Below, one piece after another: positions 13,843 to 23,039 of a stretch of DNA of 28,025 bases. The number at the start of each line of letters is the position of its first letter. The stretch's first letter is position 1. The stretch spans positions 1 through 28,025 of the forward strand of contig CAJMMS010000024.1 in assembly GCA_905214675.1 (NCBI GenBank), written 5' to 3'. The notes below the pieces were generated by a model, which worked only from the letters and a program-made list of their open reading frames with translations, was not told the origin of the DNA and did not search any database. A program made the position numbers and the translations under genes. The DNA comes from an uncultured bacterium. GTDB lineage: Bacteria; Bacillota; Clostridia; Lachnospirales; Lachnospiraceae.

Positions 13843-15513
13843 TTATTTTTTTGACGCTTTTGCAAGTTCTTTCATTTCTTTTGCGCCATCCAGAACAGTC
13901 TGTGTGATTTCAGCACCGCCTAAAATGCGCGCCAGTTCTTCAATGCTTTCCTTCTCATTAAGCTGGCGGATGGAAGTCTGTGTTTCCTTTCCGACTATAT
14001 TTTTTTCGATCATAAAATGCACATCCGCCATCGCTGCGATCTGTGCCAGATGGGTAATACAGATCACCTGATGCGCTCCTGCGATCACTGCCAGCTTCTC
14101 AGAAACTTTCTGCGCGGTACGCCCGCTGATTCCGCTGTCGATCTCATCAAAGATCAGGGTTTCTACTTTTTCCTGGTCTGCCATGATGGATTTGACTGCA
14201 AGCATGATCCTCGATAATTCACCGCCGGATGCCGTGTCCTGTACCGGGCGAAGCGGCTGCCCCGGATTGGTTGAGATCATAAAGCAGACTTCATCCAGAC
14301 CGGAAGGCGTATAATCTTCCAGTCTCCGAAATTCCAGTTCAAAACGTACATCCAGAAAATTCAGTTCCTGAAGTGCCTGGCAGACCTGCTCTGAAAACCG
14401 TACGGCTGCTTCTTTCCGGATTCTGGTCAGGGCTTCTGCCTGTTCATCCAGTTTTTTCCTGCATGCAGCAAAACGGCTCTCCAGCTCTGCCAGATATTCT
14501 TCGTAATGTTCCAGTACCTGGAAGCGTTTTTTCTTTTCTTCTTTATACTCCAGGATTGCTTCGATCGTATTGCCATACTTTGTTTTCAGGCGGTTGATCA
14601 GATCCAGTCTTTCTTCCGTGCTGTGAAGTGTCTCTTCGTCCACATCCAGTTCCTGGGCATAGGAAGAAACTTCCCGGCTGAAATCATTTAACAGGTTGTC
14701 CACATCCATTAACTGTCCGTACAGTGCTTTCAGACTGCTGTCATATTCTGCTACGGATGCAAGGCTGCGCAGTGCCCGTCCGGTGGAGTCGGAAGCACCG
14801 TCTGTTCCGCACAGTTGATACGCTTCTGTCACTGCTTCCAGGATCTCCCTGCCATTTGCCAGCTTTTTGTAGTCTTCTTCCAGACTCTCATCTTCGCCCT
14901 TCTGAAGGGAAGCTTCTTCGATCTCTCCGATCTCAAAGCTTAAGAAATCCATTTCTTTTGTCCTGGCAGCATTGTCCAGATGTGCCTGCTCCAGTTCTTT
15001 TTTCAGTTCTCCATATTCATGATAGCTTTTCTGGTATTCTTCCCGGATGTTCCCCAGGTTCTCTTTTGCAAAGTCATCCAGTAATTCCAGATGCTTCCGG
15101 ATATGCAGAAGCGCCTGGTTCTCATGCTGACCATGGATATCGATCAGTAATGCTCCCACCTTTTTTACCAGCGAGACCGGAACGGTCTCCCCGTTGATCT
15201 TGCTGGTCGCTCTGCCTTTGGAAAGCCTTCTGCTGATGATCACTTCATCTTCTTCCATAGGAATTTCCATTGCTTCAAGTGCAGATCTTTGTTCTTCCTT
15301 TTCTACTGTAAACACCAGTTCGGAAAGTGCATACTCTGCTCCTTCCCGTGCAAACCCCTTAAAGCCCTGAAGTCCGAGTGCAACTGCGATCGCACCAAGC
15401 AGGATCGACTTTCCTGCTCCCGTTTCACCACTCAAAATATTCAGTCCGTTTCCAAGTGCGATATCTGCCTCTTTGATCAGTGCCATATTCTTTACGTGAA
15501 TATTTACTAACAT
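13843..15513 (-). CDS. recN: DNA repair ATPase RecN
   Basis: The 556-residue SMC-like protein acts in double-strand break repair. It has the Walker A GETGAGKS at about 29-36, long coiled-coil arms (roughly 150-370), the ABC signature region SGGELSRIMLAVK and the Walker B TLIFDEIDSGISG, then the D-loop/H region VICITHLAQIAAMAD. Length is typical. It is the last gene of the nusB-to-recN operon, 18 bases after argR, and is closed by a terminator. GGGAG precedes the ATG. Confidence 0.97.
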   Translation of the reverse strand: MLVNIHVKNMALIKEADIALGNGLNILSGETGAGKSILLGAIAVALGLQGFKGFAREGAEYALSELVFTVEKEEQRSALEAMEIPMEEDEVIISRRLSKGRATSKINGETVPVSLVKKVGALLIDIHGQHENQALLHIRKHLELLDDFAKENLGNIREEYQKSYHEYGELKKELEQAHLDNAARTKEMDFLSFEIGEIEEASLQKGEDESLEEDYKKLANGREILEAVTEAYQLCGTDGASDSTGRALRSLASVAEYDSSLKALYGQLMDVDNLLNDFSREVSSYAQELDVDEETLHSTEERLDLINRLKTKYGNTIEAILEYKEEKKKRFQVLEHYEEYLAELESRFAACRKKLDEQAEALTRIRKEAAVRFSEQVCQALQELNFLDVRFELEFRRLEDYTPSGLDEVCFMISTNPGQPLRPVQDTASGGELSRIMLAVKSIMADQEKVETLIFDEIDSGISGRTAQKVSEKLAVIAGAHQVICITHLAQIAAMADVHFMIEKNIVGKETQTSIRQLNEKESIEELARILGGAEITQTVLDGAKEMKELAKASKK

Positions 15514-15531
15514 CTTACACTCCCGTTTCTT

Positions 15532-16005
15532 TTAATTACGCGGCATACCTGCTGCGATGATCTTTTTTATCTTATCCATCACGATCAGTGTCTCATCCAC
15601 ACTGCGGACTGCACACATAATGGTATCGTCCCCCGCGATACATCCGGCGATCTCCGGCCAGCGCATGGCATCAAGCGCTGCTGCCACTGCCATAGCCATA
15701 CCGGCTACTGTCTTGACAACCAGGATATTCTGTGCCATGTCCATGGTCACAAACCCGTCCCGCAGCACACGCAGATATTTTTCATTCATACCAGACTCGC
15801 CGCCCTGCAGGATCTTGTAGACCTGTCTTCCTCTGTCGTTGGTTACTTTCGTAAGTTTCATCTCCCGGATATCGCGGGATACCGTTGCCTGTGTGACAGA
15901 AAATCCTTCTGCATTTAATTTTTCTGCCAGTTCCTCCTGTGTCTCTATCTCGTATTTGCTGATCAGATCTAAAATCTTTGCGTGTCTGTTGATCTTCACC
16001 CTCAT
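15532..16005 (-). CDS. argR: Arginine repressor ArgR
   Basis: The 157-residue regulator has an N-terminal winged helix-turn-helix (TQEELAEKLNAEGFSVTQATVSRDIREM) and a C-terminal hexamerisation/arginine-binding domain with the GCIAGDDTIMCAVRS motif, in which the paired Asp residues bind L-arginine. It represses arginine synthesis and activates catabolism in Firmicutes (ArgR/AhrC). It lies six bases after nadK and 18 before recN, exactly the Firmicute position of ahrC. Confidence 0.97.
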   Translation of the reverse strand: MRVKINRHAKILDLISKYEIETQEELAEKLNAEGFSVTQATVSRDIREMKLTKVTNDRGRQVYKILQGGESGMNEKYLRVLRDGFVTMDMAQNILVVKTVAGMAMAVAAALDAMRWPEIAGCIAGDDTIMCAVRSVDETLIVMDKIKKIIAAGMPRN

Positions 16006-16011
16006 GTCCTC

Positions 16012-16875
16012 CTACTGGTCGTTCATCTTTTTTCTCAGAACTTCAAGAAAACTGATGTTGTTTATTTTTATCAGGCGTGTCATTCTGGTCGAACGATAGA
16101 TACGAATACGATCGCCAATGCCCAGTTTTACACAAGTATCCCCATCAAAGGAAGCTGCCGCTTCTTCCCATCCTGCTGCATGCCCATGCATCAGTTCCAC
16201 CGTGATCTCCACATCGGCAGGAAGCACAATACTCCTGGTATTAAGTGTATGCGGTGCGATCGGTGTCAGCAGGATCAGTGCCGCTTCCGGCGACACGATC
16301 GGTCCACCGGCAGACAGGCTGTACCCTGTCGAACCGGTCGGTGTGGAAATGATGATCCCGTCTGCACTGTAGGAGCGCAGAAACTCACCATTTACATAAA
16401 TATTAAAATCAATGATCTGAAGCCGTCCGCTTCTTGCGATCACGATATCATTCAGTGCGAAATCCTGTAAAAGCTTTTTTTTGTGGCTGTAAGCACATCC
16501 CTCCAGCATCATCCGGTCCTCGATCACCACATTGCCATCGATCAGCCGGTCCAGAGCTTCTTCCATATTGTCACTGTCTATCTCTGCCAGATAGCCAAGC
16601 GTTCCCTTATTCACACCAAGCAGCGGAATATTCCGCTCGATCAGATCCCTTGCCGCCTGCAAAAGTGTGCCATCCCCGCCGACCACCAGGATACATTCCG
16701 TATCTGCCGGTATCAGATTCGCATTCGTATATTTATAAGAGCGCGGCATTTCACGCTCACCACGTTCCTGCACCAGACATTGCTTTCCTTTTGCTTCCAG
16801 ATAGGTTTTTATTTTGTGTGCGATATTGCCCTGCGGATCTTTCACACTGTTTGAAATCACATAAAATCTGTCCAT
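16012..16875 (-). CDS. nadK: NAD kinase
   Basis: The 287-residue enzyme phosphorylates NAD to NADP in the cytosol. Diagnostic motifs are VVGGDGTLLQAAR (GGDGT), the LGVNKGTLGYLAEID segment, the ALNDIVIARS (NE/D-type) motif, and TPTGSTGYSLSAGGPIV. Length is typical. It follows tlyA by 12 bases and precedes argR by six. The neighbouring dxs pathway needs NADPH at its next step, but the linkage is mainly conserved gene order. Confidence 0.97.
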   Translation of the reverse strand: MDRFYVISNSVKDPQGNIAHKIKTYLEAKGKQCLVQERGEREMPRSYKYTNANLIPADTECILVVGGDGTLLQAARDLIERNIPLLGVNKGTLGYLAEIDSDNMEEALDRLIDGNVVIEDRMMLEGCAYSHKKKLLQDFALNDIVIARSGRLQIIDFNIYVNGEFLRSYSADGIIISTPTGSTGYSLSAGGPIVSPEAALILLTPIAPHTLNTRSIVLPADVEITVELMHGHAAGWEEAAASFDGDTCVKLGIGDRIRIYRSTRMTRLIKINNISFLEVLRKKMNDQ

Positions 16876-16887
16876 CTTTATCCAGCC

Positions 16888-17697
16888 TTATTTATCGAGC
16901 GTTCCGTGTGCCTGCTCTACCACTGCTGCTACATCCAGTTCCGTTTCCGGAAGTTTGGTTCCCTCTGGTTCTTTCTGTAAATAGAGCAGATATTCGATGT
17001 TTCCTTCCGGTCCTTTGATCGGTGAAAAATCCAGTGCAAGCGGTCTTAAATACTGTTCTCTTGCATAGTTGATCACTTTTTCGATCACTTCTTCATGGAC
17101 AGCCGGATCTCTTACAACGCCTTTCTTCCCTACCTTTTCTCTGCCCGCCTCAAACTGTGGTTTGATCAGACAGACGATCTGCCCGGACGGACTTAAAAGA
17201 TTCCTTACCGGAAGCAGTACTTTGGTAAGTGAAATAAAGGATACATCGATTGACGAAAAATCTGCCGGCTCTGCGATATCTTCCGGTGTCACATAACGGA
17301 TATTTGTTTTTTCCATGCAAACTACACGTTCGTCGTTGCGCAGTTTCCAGTCAAGCTGCCCATGTCCCACATCAATGGAATATACTTTTACCGCACCATT
17401 TTGCAGCATGCAGTCCGTAAATCCCCCTGTGGAAGCTCCTACATCCATACAGACCTTTCCTTCCAGCTCTGCGCCGAAATTCTTCATCGCCTTTTCCAGT
17501 TTCAGTCCACCGCGGCTTACATAGCGCAGGGTATTTCCTCTTACTTCGATCTCGGCTGCACTGTCAAACATGGAACCGGCTTTGTCCTCTTTCTGTCCAT
17601 TGACATAGACACAGCCTGCCATGATCACTGCCTTTGCCTTTTCTCTTGATGCTGCATGTCCGCGCTGGACGAGCAGCACATCCAGTCTTTCTTTCAT
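16888..17697 (-). CDS. tlyA: TlyA-family rRNA 2'-O-methyltransferase
   Basis: The 269-residue protein (often named hemolysin A or YqxC) has an N-terminal S4 RNA-binding domain (ERLDVLLVQRGHAASREKAKAVIMAGCVYVNG) and a FtsJ-like SAM methyltransferase domain with motif I DVGASTGGFTDCMLQNGA and DVSFISLTKVLLP. TlyA in mycobacteria 2'-O-methylates 16S and 23S rRNA; the exact targets in this group are not established from sequence. It sits between dxs and nadK, its usual place in Clostridia and Bacilli. Confidence 0.93.
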   Translation of the reverse strand: MKERLDVLLVQRGHAASREKAKAVIMAGCVYVNGQKEDKAGSMFDSAAEIEVRGNTLRYVSRGGLKLEKAMKNFGAELEGKVCMDVGASTGGFTDCMLQNGAVKVYSIDVGHGQLDWKLRNDERVVCMEKTNIRYVTPEDIAEPADFSSIDVSFISLTKVLLPVRNLLSPSGQIVCLIKPQFEAGREKVGKKGVVRDPAVHEEVIEKVINYAREQYLRPLALDFSPIKGPEGNIEYLLYLQKEPEGTKLPETELDVAAVVEQAHGTLDK

Positions 17698-17729
17698 CTA
17701 TACTCCTTTTACACCGGACAGCCGGAAAC

Positions 17730-19595
17730 TTAAAGTCCCATCGCTGCCGCAATGATTTTCTTTTCTATGGTTTCTGCATCAATGCCGCATTCCTGTTTCA
17801 GAACTTCTACATTGCCATGCTCGACATAGGCATCCGGCAGTGCAATGTTCAGTACCTGGACATCGCTTCCGATCTCCTCGTAAAACTCCGATACATGTTC
17901 TCCGAATCCACCATCCAGAACATTTTCTTCCAGCGTTACGATCAGTTTATGTTCTTTTGTCAGTTCCAGCAGACGTCCTTCATCCAGCGGCTTGACAAAT
18001 CTTGCGTTGATCAGTGTACATTCGAATCCTTTCCGTTTTAGGTTCTGACGCACCTCATGTGCTGTCTTCACCATACTTCCGACAGCCACCAGTGCGATCC
18101 TCTCTTCATCGTAGAGCAGCTCACTCTTTCCGTAAACGACCGGTGCGCGGTGCTCCATCAGCCCGTCATACGCTTCTCCTCTCGGATAACGCAGTGCGAT
18201 CGGTCCATCGTAGCTGACTGCAAATTTCATCATATCTGAAAGCTCCCATTTATTTTTCGGTGCCATCACGCACAGGTTCGGGATCAGCGACAGGTAAGAC
18301 AGGTCAAAGATCCCCTGATGTGTCTCTCCGTCGCTCCCTACCAGTCCTGCACGGTCTATGGCAAAGATCACATGCAGGTTCTGGATACAGACATCGTGTA
18401 CGATCTGGTCAAATGCCCTCTGCAAAAAGGAAGAATACACCGCAACGACCGGCAGCATACCGCCCGCGGCAAGTCCTGCTGCAAACGTCACAGCGTGCTG
18501 CTCCGCGATCCCGACATCAAAAAAGCGATCCGGAAATACATTTTTGAAACGCTTCAGTCCCGTTCCGTCCGGCATGGCTGCGGTGATCGCCACCAGATTC
18601 TCCTGCCGGTCCCCCAGTTTGCGCATAACGGTTGCAAATACATCCGTATAGTTTGCTTTTGCCCGCTTATGAAGCGGAACCCCGGTGCTGATATCAAACG
18701 GCTCTGCCCCGTGAAATCTTGCCGGATGACGCTCTGCCGGTGCATAACCTTTTCCTTTTTTGGTAAACACATGCAGAAGCACCGGTCCATTCACCTTACG
18801 TGCTTCATGAAATGCGCGTATCAGTCGATCCAGATTATGACCGTCCACCGGTCCTAAGTAAGTAAGCCCCATCTCTTCAAACAGCATACCCGGAATAAAA
18901 AGCTGCTTGATGCCGCTTTTAGTGCGCTTGATCTTCCGGACAACACGGTCGCCGTATACCGGAATCTTCTTTAAAGTATCGGTAACACCCTGCTTCAGTT
19001 CCTGATAGGCATCATTGGTACGCAGACTTCCCAGATACTCGGACATGCCGCCGACATTCTCCGAGATCGACATGTTGTTGTCATTCAGCACAATAATAAA
19101 ATTTGTTTTCAGACGCGCTGCATTGTTCATCGCTTCGTATGCCATGCCGCCCGTCAGAGATCCATCCCCGATCACAGAGATAACCGAATAATCCTCTCCC
19201 TGCAAATCCCTCGCCGCCACATAACCAAGTCCTGCTGATATGGATGTGGAACTGTGTCCGGTGTCAAAACAGTCGCAGCTGCTCTCGCAGCGTTTCGGAA
19301 ATCCGCTCATACCGCCAAACTTGCGCAGACTGGCAAAGTTCTCCCTGCGCCCTGTCAGCAGTTTGTGTGTGTATGCCTGATGTCCGACATCCCAGATCAT
19401 CTTGTCTTCCGGCAGATCAAACACCAGATGCATCGCCATGGTAAGTTCTACCACACCGAGGTTCGATGCCAGATGTCCGCCGCCTTCGCTGATCGTCCGG
19501 ATCAGAAACTCCCGGATCTCTTCTGCAAGCAGGGGCAATTCCTCTTTATCCAGATTTTTGATATCATTTGGATGATTGATCTTCTCTAATACCAT
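17730..19595 (-). CDS. dxs: 1-deoxy-D-xylulose-5-phosphate synthase
   Basis: The 621-residue thiamine-diphosphate enzyme condenses pyruvate and glyceraldehyde 3-phosphate, the first step of the MEP isoprenoid pathway. It shows the N-terminal HLASNLGVVELT and WDVGHQAYTHKLLTGR, the ThDP motif GDGSLTGGMAYEAMNNA, the catalytic Glu in VGIAEQHAVTFAAGLA, and the DRAGLVGSDGETHQG pyrimidine-domain signature. AAGGAGCGG precedes the ATG. It follows ispA by 13 bases, so two isoprenoid steps are paired. Confidence 0.98.
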   Translation of the reverse strand: MVLEKINHPNDIKNLDKEELPLLAEEIREFLIRTISEGGGHLASNLGVVELTMAMHLVFDLPEDKMIWDVGHQAYTHKLLTGRRENFASLRKFGGMSGFPKRCESSCDCFDTGHSSTSISAGLGYVAARDLQGEDYSVISVIGDGSLTGGMAYEAMNNAARLKTNFIIVLNDNNMSISENVGGMSEYLGSLRTNDAYQELKQGVTDTLKKIPVYGDRVVRKIKRTKSGIKQLFIPGMLFEEMGLTYLGPVDGHNLDRLIRAFHEARKVNGPVLLHVFTKKGKGYAPAERHPARFHGAEPFDISTGVPLHKRAKANYTDVFATVMRKLGDRQENLVAITAAMPDGTGLKRFKNVFPDRFFDVGIAEQHAVTFAAGLAAGGMLPVVAVYSSFLQRAFDQIVHDVCIQNLHVIFAIDRAGLVGSDGETHQGIFDLSYLSLIPNLCVMAPKNKWELSDMMKFAVSYDGPIALRYPRGEAYDGLMEHRAPVVYGKSELLYDEERIALVAVGSMVKTAHEVRQNLKRKGFECTLINARFVKPLDEGRLLELTKEHKLIVTLEENVLDGGFGEHVSEFYEEIGSDVQVLNIALPDAYVEHGNVEVLKQECGIDAETIEKKIIAAAMGL

Positions 19596-19608
19596 ATGGA
19601 ACCGCTCC

Positions 19609-20496
19609 TTATTTTTTCCGGTTAACCAGGCTTATCACCAGTTCTTCCAGAAATTCATTTTCTTTTTCCATGGATTTCAATGCACAGATGGCACGTTTCG
19701 AAATCTCCTCTACATCTTTCTTTGCTTTTTCGATACCTTCGATCGTTACATACGTCGTCTTTTCGTTTTTCTCATCGCTGAATACCGGCTTGCCAAGCTC
19801 ATCCACCGTACTGGTCACATCGAGAATGTCATCCCGTATCTGAAATGCCAGTCCAATGTCCCTTGCGGCCGCTTCGATCTGCTGTATCTGTTCCTTCGAT
19901 GCCCCTGCAAGTGCCGCTCCGGTCATCATCGATGCCTCGATCAGTGCGCTGGTCTTCAGCCGGTAAATAAAATCCAGTTTCTCTCTGGTAATATTTTTCC
20001 CTGCTGCTTCCACATCTACACACTGTCCGCCAAGCATTCCGTAAACACCCGTTTTCCGGCTTAAGATGGCAAGTGCCTTTCCGATCCTGGTATTCTCCGG
20101 TTCCAGCTCAAAAGCCTGCACGGCTGTCTCATATGCATAATTAAGCAGGGCATCGCCTGCCAGGATCGCCATGGCTTCTCCATAGACCACATGTGTTGTC
20201 CTGCGTCCTCTGCGGTACTCATCGTTGTCCAGTGCCGGAAGGTCATCGTGGATCAGCGAATGTGTGTGGATCATCTCGATCGCCGCCATAAATGGCTCTA
20301 TAACTTTACCCTGGCCGCCAAACAGCCGGTAGGTCTCCAGCATCAGGATCGGCCGCAGCCTTTTCCCGCCTGCATACATGCTGTAGTTCATCGCTTCCAG
20401 TACCGTTTTCTGAAATCCTTCTTCTTTTGGAAGATACATCTCCAGAATGTGCTGTACCTGTTCCAGACGTTTTTCCATCTCTGCATTAAAATTCAT
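19609..20496 (-). CDS. ispA: Farnesyl diphosphate synthase (polyprenyl synthetase)
   Basis: The 295-residue prenyltransferase makes farnesyl (or geranyl) diphosphate for cell-wall carrier lipid. It has YAGGKRLRPILML, the first Asp-rich motif HDDLPALDNDEYRRGRRTTH, GGQCVDVEAAG and the second Asp-rich motif IRDDILDVTST. The start codon lies inside the end of xseB, an 11-base overlap that suggests translational coupling. The chain length produced is inferred from family. Confidence 0.96.
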   Translation of the reverse strand: MNFNAEMEKRLEQVQHILEMYLPKEEGFQKTVLEAMNYSMYAGGKRLRPILMLETYRLFGGQGKVIEPFMAAIEMIHTHSLIHDDLPALDNDEYRRGRRTTHVVYGEAMAILAGDALLNYAYETAVQAFELEPENTRIGKALAILSRKTGVYGMLGGQCVDVEAAGKNITREKLDFIYRLKTSALIEASMMTGAALAGASKEQIQQIEAAARDIGLAFQIRDDILDVTSTVDELGKPVFSDEKNEKTTYVTIEGIEKAKKDVEEISKRAICALKSMEKENEFLEELVISLVNRKK

Positions 20497-20704
20497 GCGT
20501 TTCTCCCTCTTCGTTTAAGACAAGAATCTTCTTTTCTACGGTATCGATCTGCCGGCTGCAATGCTTTAACAGCTCCATGCCTTCCTGATATCCTGCAAAA
20601 GAAGCTTCCAGTGTCGTATCTTTGTTTTCCAGTCTGTTTATGATCTCATCCAGCCGCAGAAAAGCTTCTTCCAGCGTCAGCTCTTTTTTTGCTTCGTTTT
20701 CCAT
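20486..20704 (-). CDS. xseB: Exonuclease VII small subunit
   Basis: The 72-residue helical protein matches XseB, with LEEAFLRLDEIINRLENKDTTLEASFAGYQEGMELLKHCSRQID as its helical hairpin. It binds XseA to form the single-strand exonuclease. I start at ATG 20704 because GAGGTG lies just upstream and the length fits; an in-frame GTG at 20740 directly next to the xseA stop would add 12 residues. Its end overlaps ispA by 11 bases. Confidence 0.93.
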   Translation of the reverse strand: MENEAKKELTLEEAFLRLDEIINRLENKDTTLEASFAGYQEGMELLKHCSRQIDTVEKKILVLNEEGETHEF

Positions 20705-20740
20705 CTTACACCTCATCTGCTCTTTTCCTGATCCATCCAC

Positions 20741-22015
20741 TCATCGCTTGGATTCCTTTTCGATCTCACTCACCACTGCGGAAAATCTTCCATCCGATAC
20801 ATAGACACAGATCCTGTCACCTACGCTGACATCTGCTGTCTGCATGATCTTTCTTCCATCCGGATGGGATGCATAAGCGTATCCCTGCCCCAGTTTCTCC
20901 AGTGGTGAAAGCCCCTTTAGCTTTTCAATGTAAAGACTCATCCGGTGCCGGATATCCTCCTGGTGCTGCCTCATCCCCGTATCCAGTGCAGTGCGGTAAG
21001 CTTCCACCTGTGCCTGATACTGCATCAGCTTTTCCTGCATCGCCTTCTCCATCCTGCCCTGTGCATCCAGCAGGCGGTGTCTGCCATCCTGCATTTTGGT
21101 CTTAGGATCTAGCAGCTTTAAAAGCCTTGCCCTGCGTGCCGTTTCCTGCCGTTTTTCTTCGAGTTTCCGCATCATGCTCTCAGTCAGACGCAGCTTCTGA
21201 CGGAAAAATTCCGTCTGAAGTGCCGCAATATCCACAACTGCAAGTTCTGCCGCTGCTGACGGTGTCGGTGCCCGCAGATCTGCCACATAGTCTGCGATCG
21301 TCGTATCCGTCTCATGACCAACCGCTGATATCACCGGTGTCTCGCACTGAAAGATCGCCCGTGCCGTCTCTTCTTCGTTAAATGCCCAGAGATCTTCCAT
21401 GGAACCGCCGCCCCGTCCGGCGATGATCACATCCACACCATAGGCATCCAGCATGGCAATGCCTTTTGCCACACTCTGTGCTGCTCCGTCTCCCTGTACC
21501 AGTGCCGGACAGAGGATGATCTCGATGCCCGGATTACGTCTTTTGGAAATCTGAATGATATCCCGCACGGCTGCCCCGGTCGGTGCCGTCACAACTCCAA
21601 GCTTTTTTACAAACCTCGGAATGGGCTTTTTATAAAGGGGATCAAACATTCCCATCTCTTCCAGTTCTGCCTTCAATGCTTCAAACTTTTCATATAAAAG
21701 TCCTGCCCCATCCAGAAGGATCTGCGCTGCATAAAGCTGATAAGTCCCATCTCTTTCATAGACGTTGATATTGCCGAGCACGATCACCTGCTGACCATTT
21801 TTCATGCCAAAAGCCAGTCCCTTTCTGGCACTGGCAAACATGACACAGGAAATCGATCCGCTCTCATCTTTGAGAGAGAAATAAATGTGTCCAGATGTAT
21901 GATATTTACAGTTTGAAACTTCACCTTTCATGTAGAGATTGCGAAGTACTACATCCTGTGTAAACATCGAATGGATGTAGGCATTGATCTGTCTTACTGT
22001 ATAGACATTCTGCAC
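20741..22015 (-). CDS. xseA: Exonuclease VII large subunit
   Basis: The protein has the N-terminal OB-fold domain (VYTVRQINAYIHSMF, LYMKGEVSNCKYHTSGHIYFSLKD, ISCVMF) and the catalytic domain with GVVTAPTGAAVRDI, AGRGGGSMEDLWAFNEE and ISAVGHETDTTIADYVADLRAPTPSAAAEL, followed by a coiled-coil region. It degrades single-stranded DNA together with XseB. I place the start at GTG 22015 (GAGGTG just upstream), giving 424 residues; the frame is open further upstream into nusB, where the sequence is not family-like. Confidence 0.95.
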   Translation of the reverse strand: MQNVYTVRQINAYIHSMFTQDVVLRNLYMKGEVSNCKYHTSGHIYFSLKDESGSISCVMFASARKGLAFGMKNGQQVIVLGNINVYERDGTYQLYAAQILLDGAGLLYEKFEALKAELEEMGMFDPLYKKPIPRFVKKLGVVTAPTGAAVRDIIQISKRRNPGIEIILCPALVQGDGAAQSVAKGIAMLDAYGVDVIIAGRGGGSMEDLWAFNEEETARAIFQCETPVISAVGHETDTTIADYVADLRAPTPSAAAELAVVDIAALQTEFFRQKLRLTESMMRKLEEKRQETARRARLLKLLDPKTKMQDGRHRLLDAQGRMEKAMQEKLMQYQAQVEAYRTALDTGMRQHQEDIRHRMSLYIEKLKGLSPLEKLGQGYAYASHPDGRKIMQTADVSVGDRICVYVSDGRFSAVVSEIEKESKR

Positions 22016-22037
22016 GCAGCACCTCTTTTTCTTCCGG

Positions 22038-22433
22038 CTATGCCAGTTTTGCCAAAACTCCGTTGACAAACGCAGAAGATCCTTCTCCGCCGAATATTTT
22101 TGCAAGTTCTACCGCTTCGTTGATCGCAACGCCTGTCGGTATGTCATCATCGTATTTGATTTCGTAAACAGCCAGGCGCAGAAGTGTGAGCTCTACTTTT
22201 CCCATACGCTCGGTTCTCCAGCCTTTGGCTACCTCTGTGATCTGTTCATCGATCTGTCCTAAATTTTCCCTGATGTTCTCGTATTTTTTACGAATGTATG
22301 CTCTGTCTTTTTCCTTTGCATCGGAAAGATTTTCAAAGTACATGCTCTCCTGCTGTTCCAGTTCATCTTCCTTATAGAACTCGATCAGAAAGAGCAGTTT
22401 AAAAATGTGTTCGCGTTCCTCTCGTCTTGTCAC
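22038..22433 (-). CDS. nusB: Transcription antitermination factor NusB
   Basis: The 131-residue all-helical protein has the N-terminal TRREEREHIFKLLFLIEFY and C-terminal LRLAVYEIKYDDDIPTGVAINEAVELAKIFGGEGSSAFVNGVLAKL, which are conserved in NusB. It binds boxA RNA with NusE (S10) in rRNA antitermination. It is 22 bases ahead of xseA and begins the packed operon. Confidence 0.96.
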   Translation of the reverse strand: MTRREEREHIFKLLFLIEFYKEDELEQQESMYFENLSDAKEKDRAYIRKKYENIRENLGQIDEQITEVAKGWRTERMGKVELTLLRLAVYEIKYDDDIPTGVAINEAVELAKIFGGEGSSAFVNGVLAKLA

Positions 22434-22464
22434 TTTACCCTCCGGTATTTTTCAAAAGAAACGT

Positions 22465-22487
22465 AAAAAATCCGATCACCATCCGGA
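22465..22487 (-). terminator. Weak terminator-like hairpin between asp23 and nusB
   Basis: On the minus strand a short stem TCCG/CGGA (plus 22484-22487 and 22471-22474, extended by one G-U) is followed by six T residues (plus 22465-22470). The stem is short, so partial attenuation or nothing are both possible. Confidence 0.25.
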
Positions 22488-22542
22488 GTCTAAGTACGCC
22501 TTGGGAACGGACTTTTACGCTTTGTTCTCTGATTACAGGTTT

Positions 22543-22926
22543 CTATTTTTCTTTTGTTATGCTCACATTTGCAATCTGGATATCGACTTTTGCAACTTCC
22601 AGGCCTGTCATATTTTCAATCGCAGCTTTTACTTTTTCCTGAACCTTTGTACAGGTCTTTGGAACGCTGTAGCCATATGCGATATTCAGTGCCACGTTGA
22701 CACTTACCACTCCGTCCTCCACTTTCACACGGATTCCTTTGGAAAGGCTCTTTTTGCCAAGTTTGCTCACCAGTTCATTTGTAATATTGCCTGCCATGCT
22801 GGCAACACCTTCTACCTCGGTAGCAGCCAGTCCTGCAATGATCGCTACAACCTCATCTGCGATCTGAACCTGTCCCATACTTCCGTCTTCCAGTGTGTAT
22901 CCGGTCTGCTTTTCTTCTTTTTCCAT
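22543..22926 (-). CDS. Asp23/Gls24-family envelope stress protein
   Basis: The 127-residue protein belongs to the Asp23 (DUF322) family: GSMGQVQIADEVVAIIAGLAATEVEGVASMAG is the family core, followed by VRVEDGVVSVNVALNIAYGYSVPKTCTKVQEKVKAAIENMTG-type segments. Members sit at the membrane or envelope in Firmicutes and are linked to cell-wall stress, with no catalytic residues known. A gene of this type directly before nusB is conserved in Clostridia and Bacilli. A promoter is visible upstream. Confidence 0.93.
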   Translation of the reverse strand: MEKEEKQTGYTLEDGSMGQVQIADEVVAIIAGLAATEVEGVASMAGNITNELVSKLGKKSLSKGIRVKVEDGVVSVNVALNIAYGYSVPKTCTKVQEKVKAAIENMTGLEVAKVDIQIANVSITKEK

Positions 22927-23004
22927 GACGCAAAACCTCCTGTCTTATTCATGCTGATTCGTAACTGTTTCACTTGCATTGCTTACAGTTGCTCTGATTT
23001 TACT

Positions 23005-23034
23005 ATTATACCACCAGGAATGTATTTTGGAAAG
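23005..23034 (-). promoter_or_regulatory. Extended -10 promoter of the Asp23 gene
   Basis: On the minus strand TGGTATAAT gives a perfect TATAAT (plus 23005-23010) with the extended TG. A modest -35, TTTCCA, lies 18 bases upstream (plus 23029-23034), near the end of prfC. Confidence 0.65.
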
Positions 23035-23039
23035 CTTTT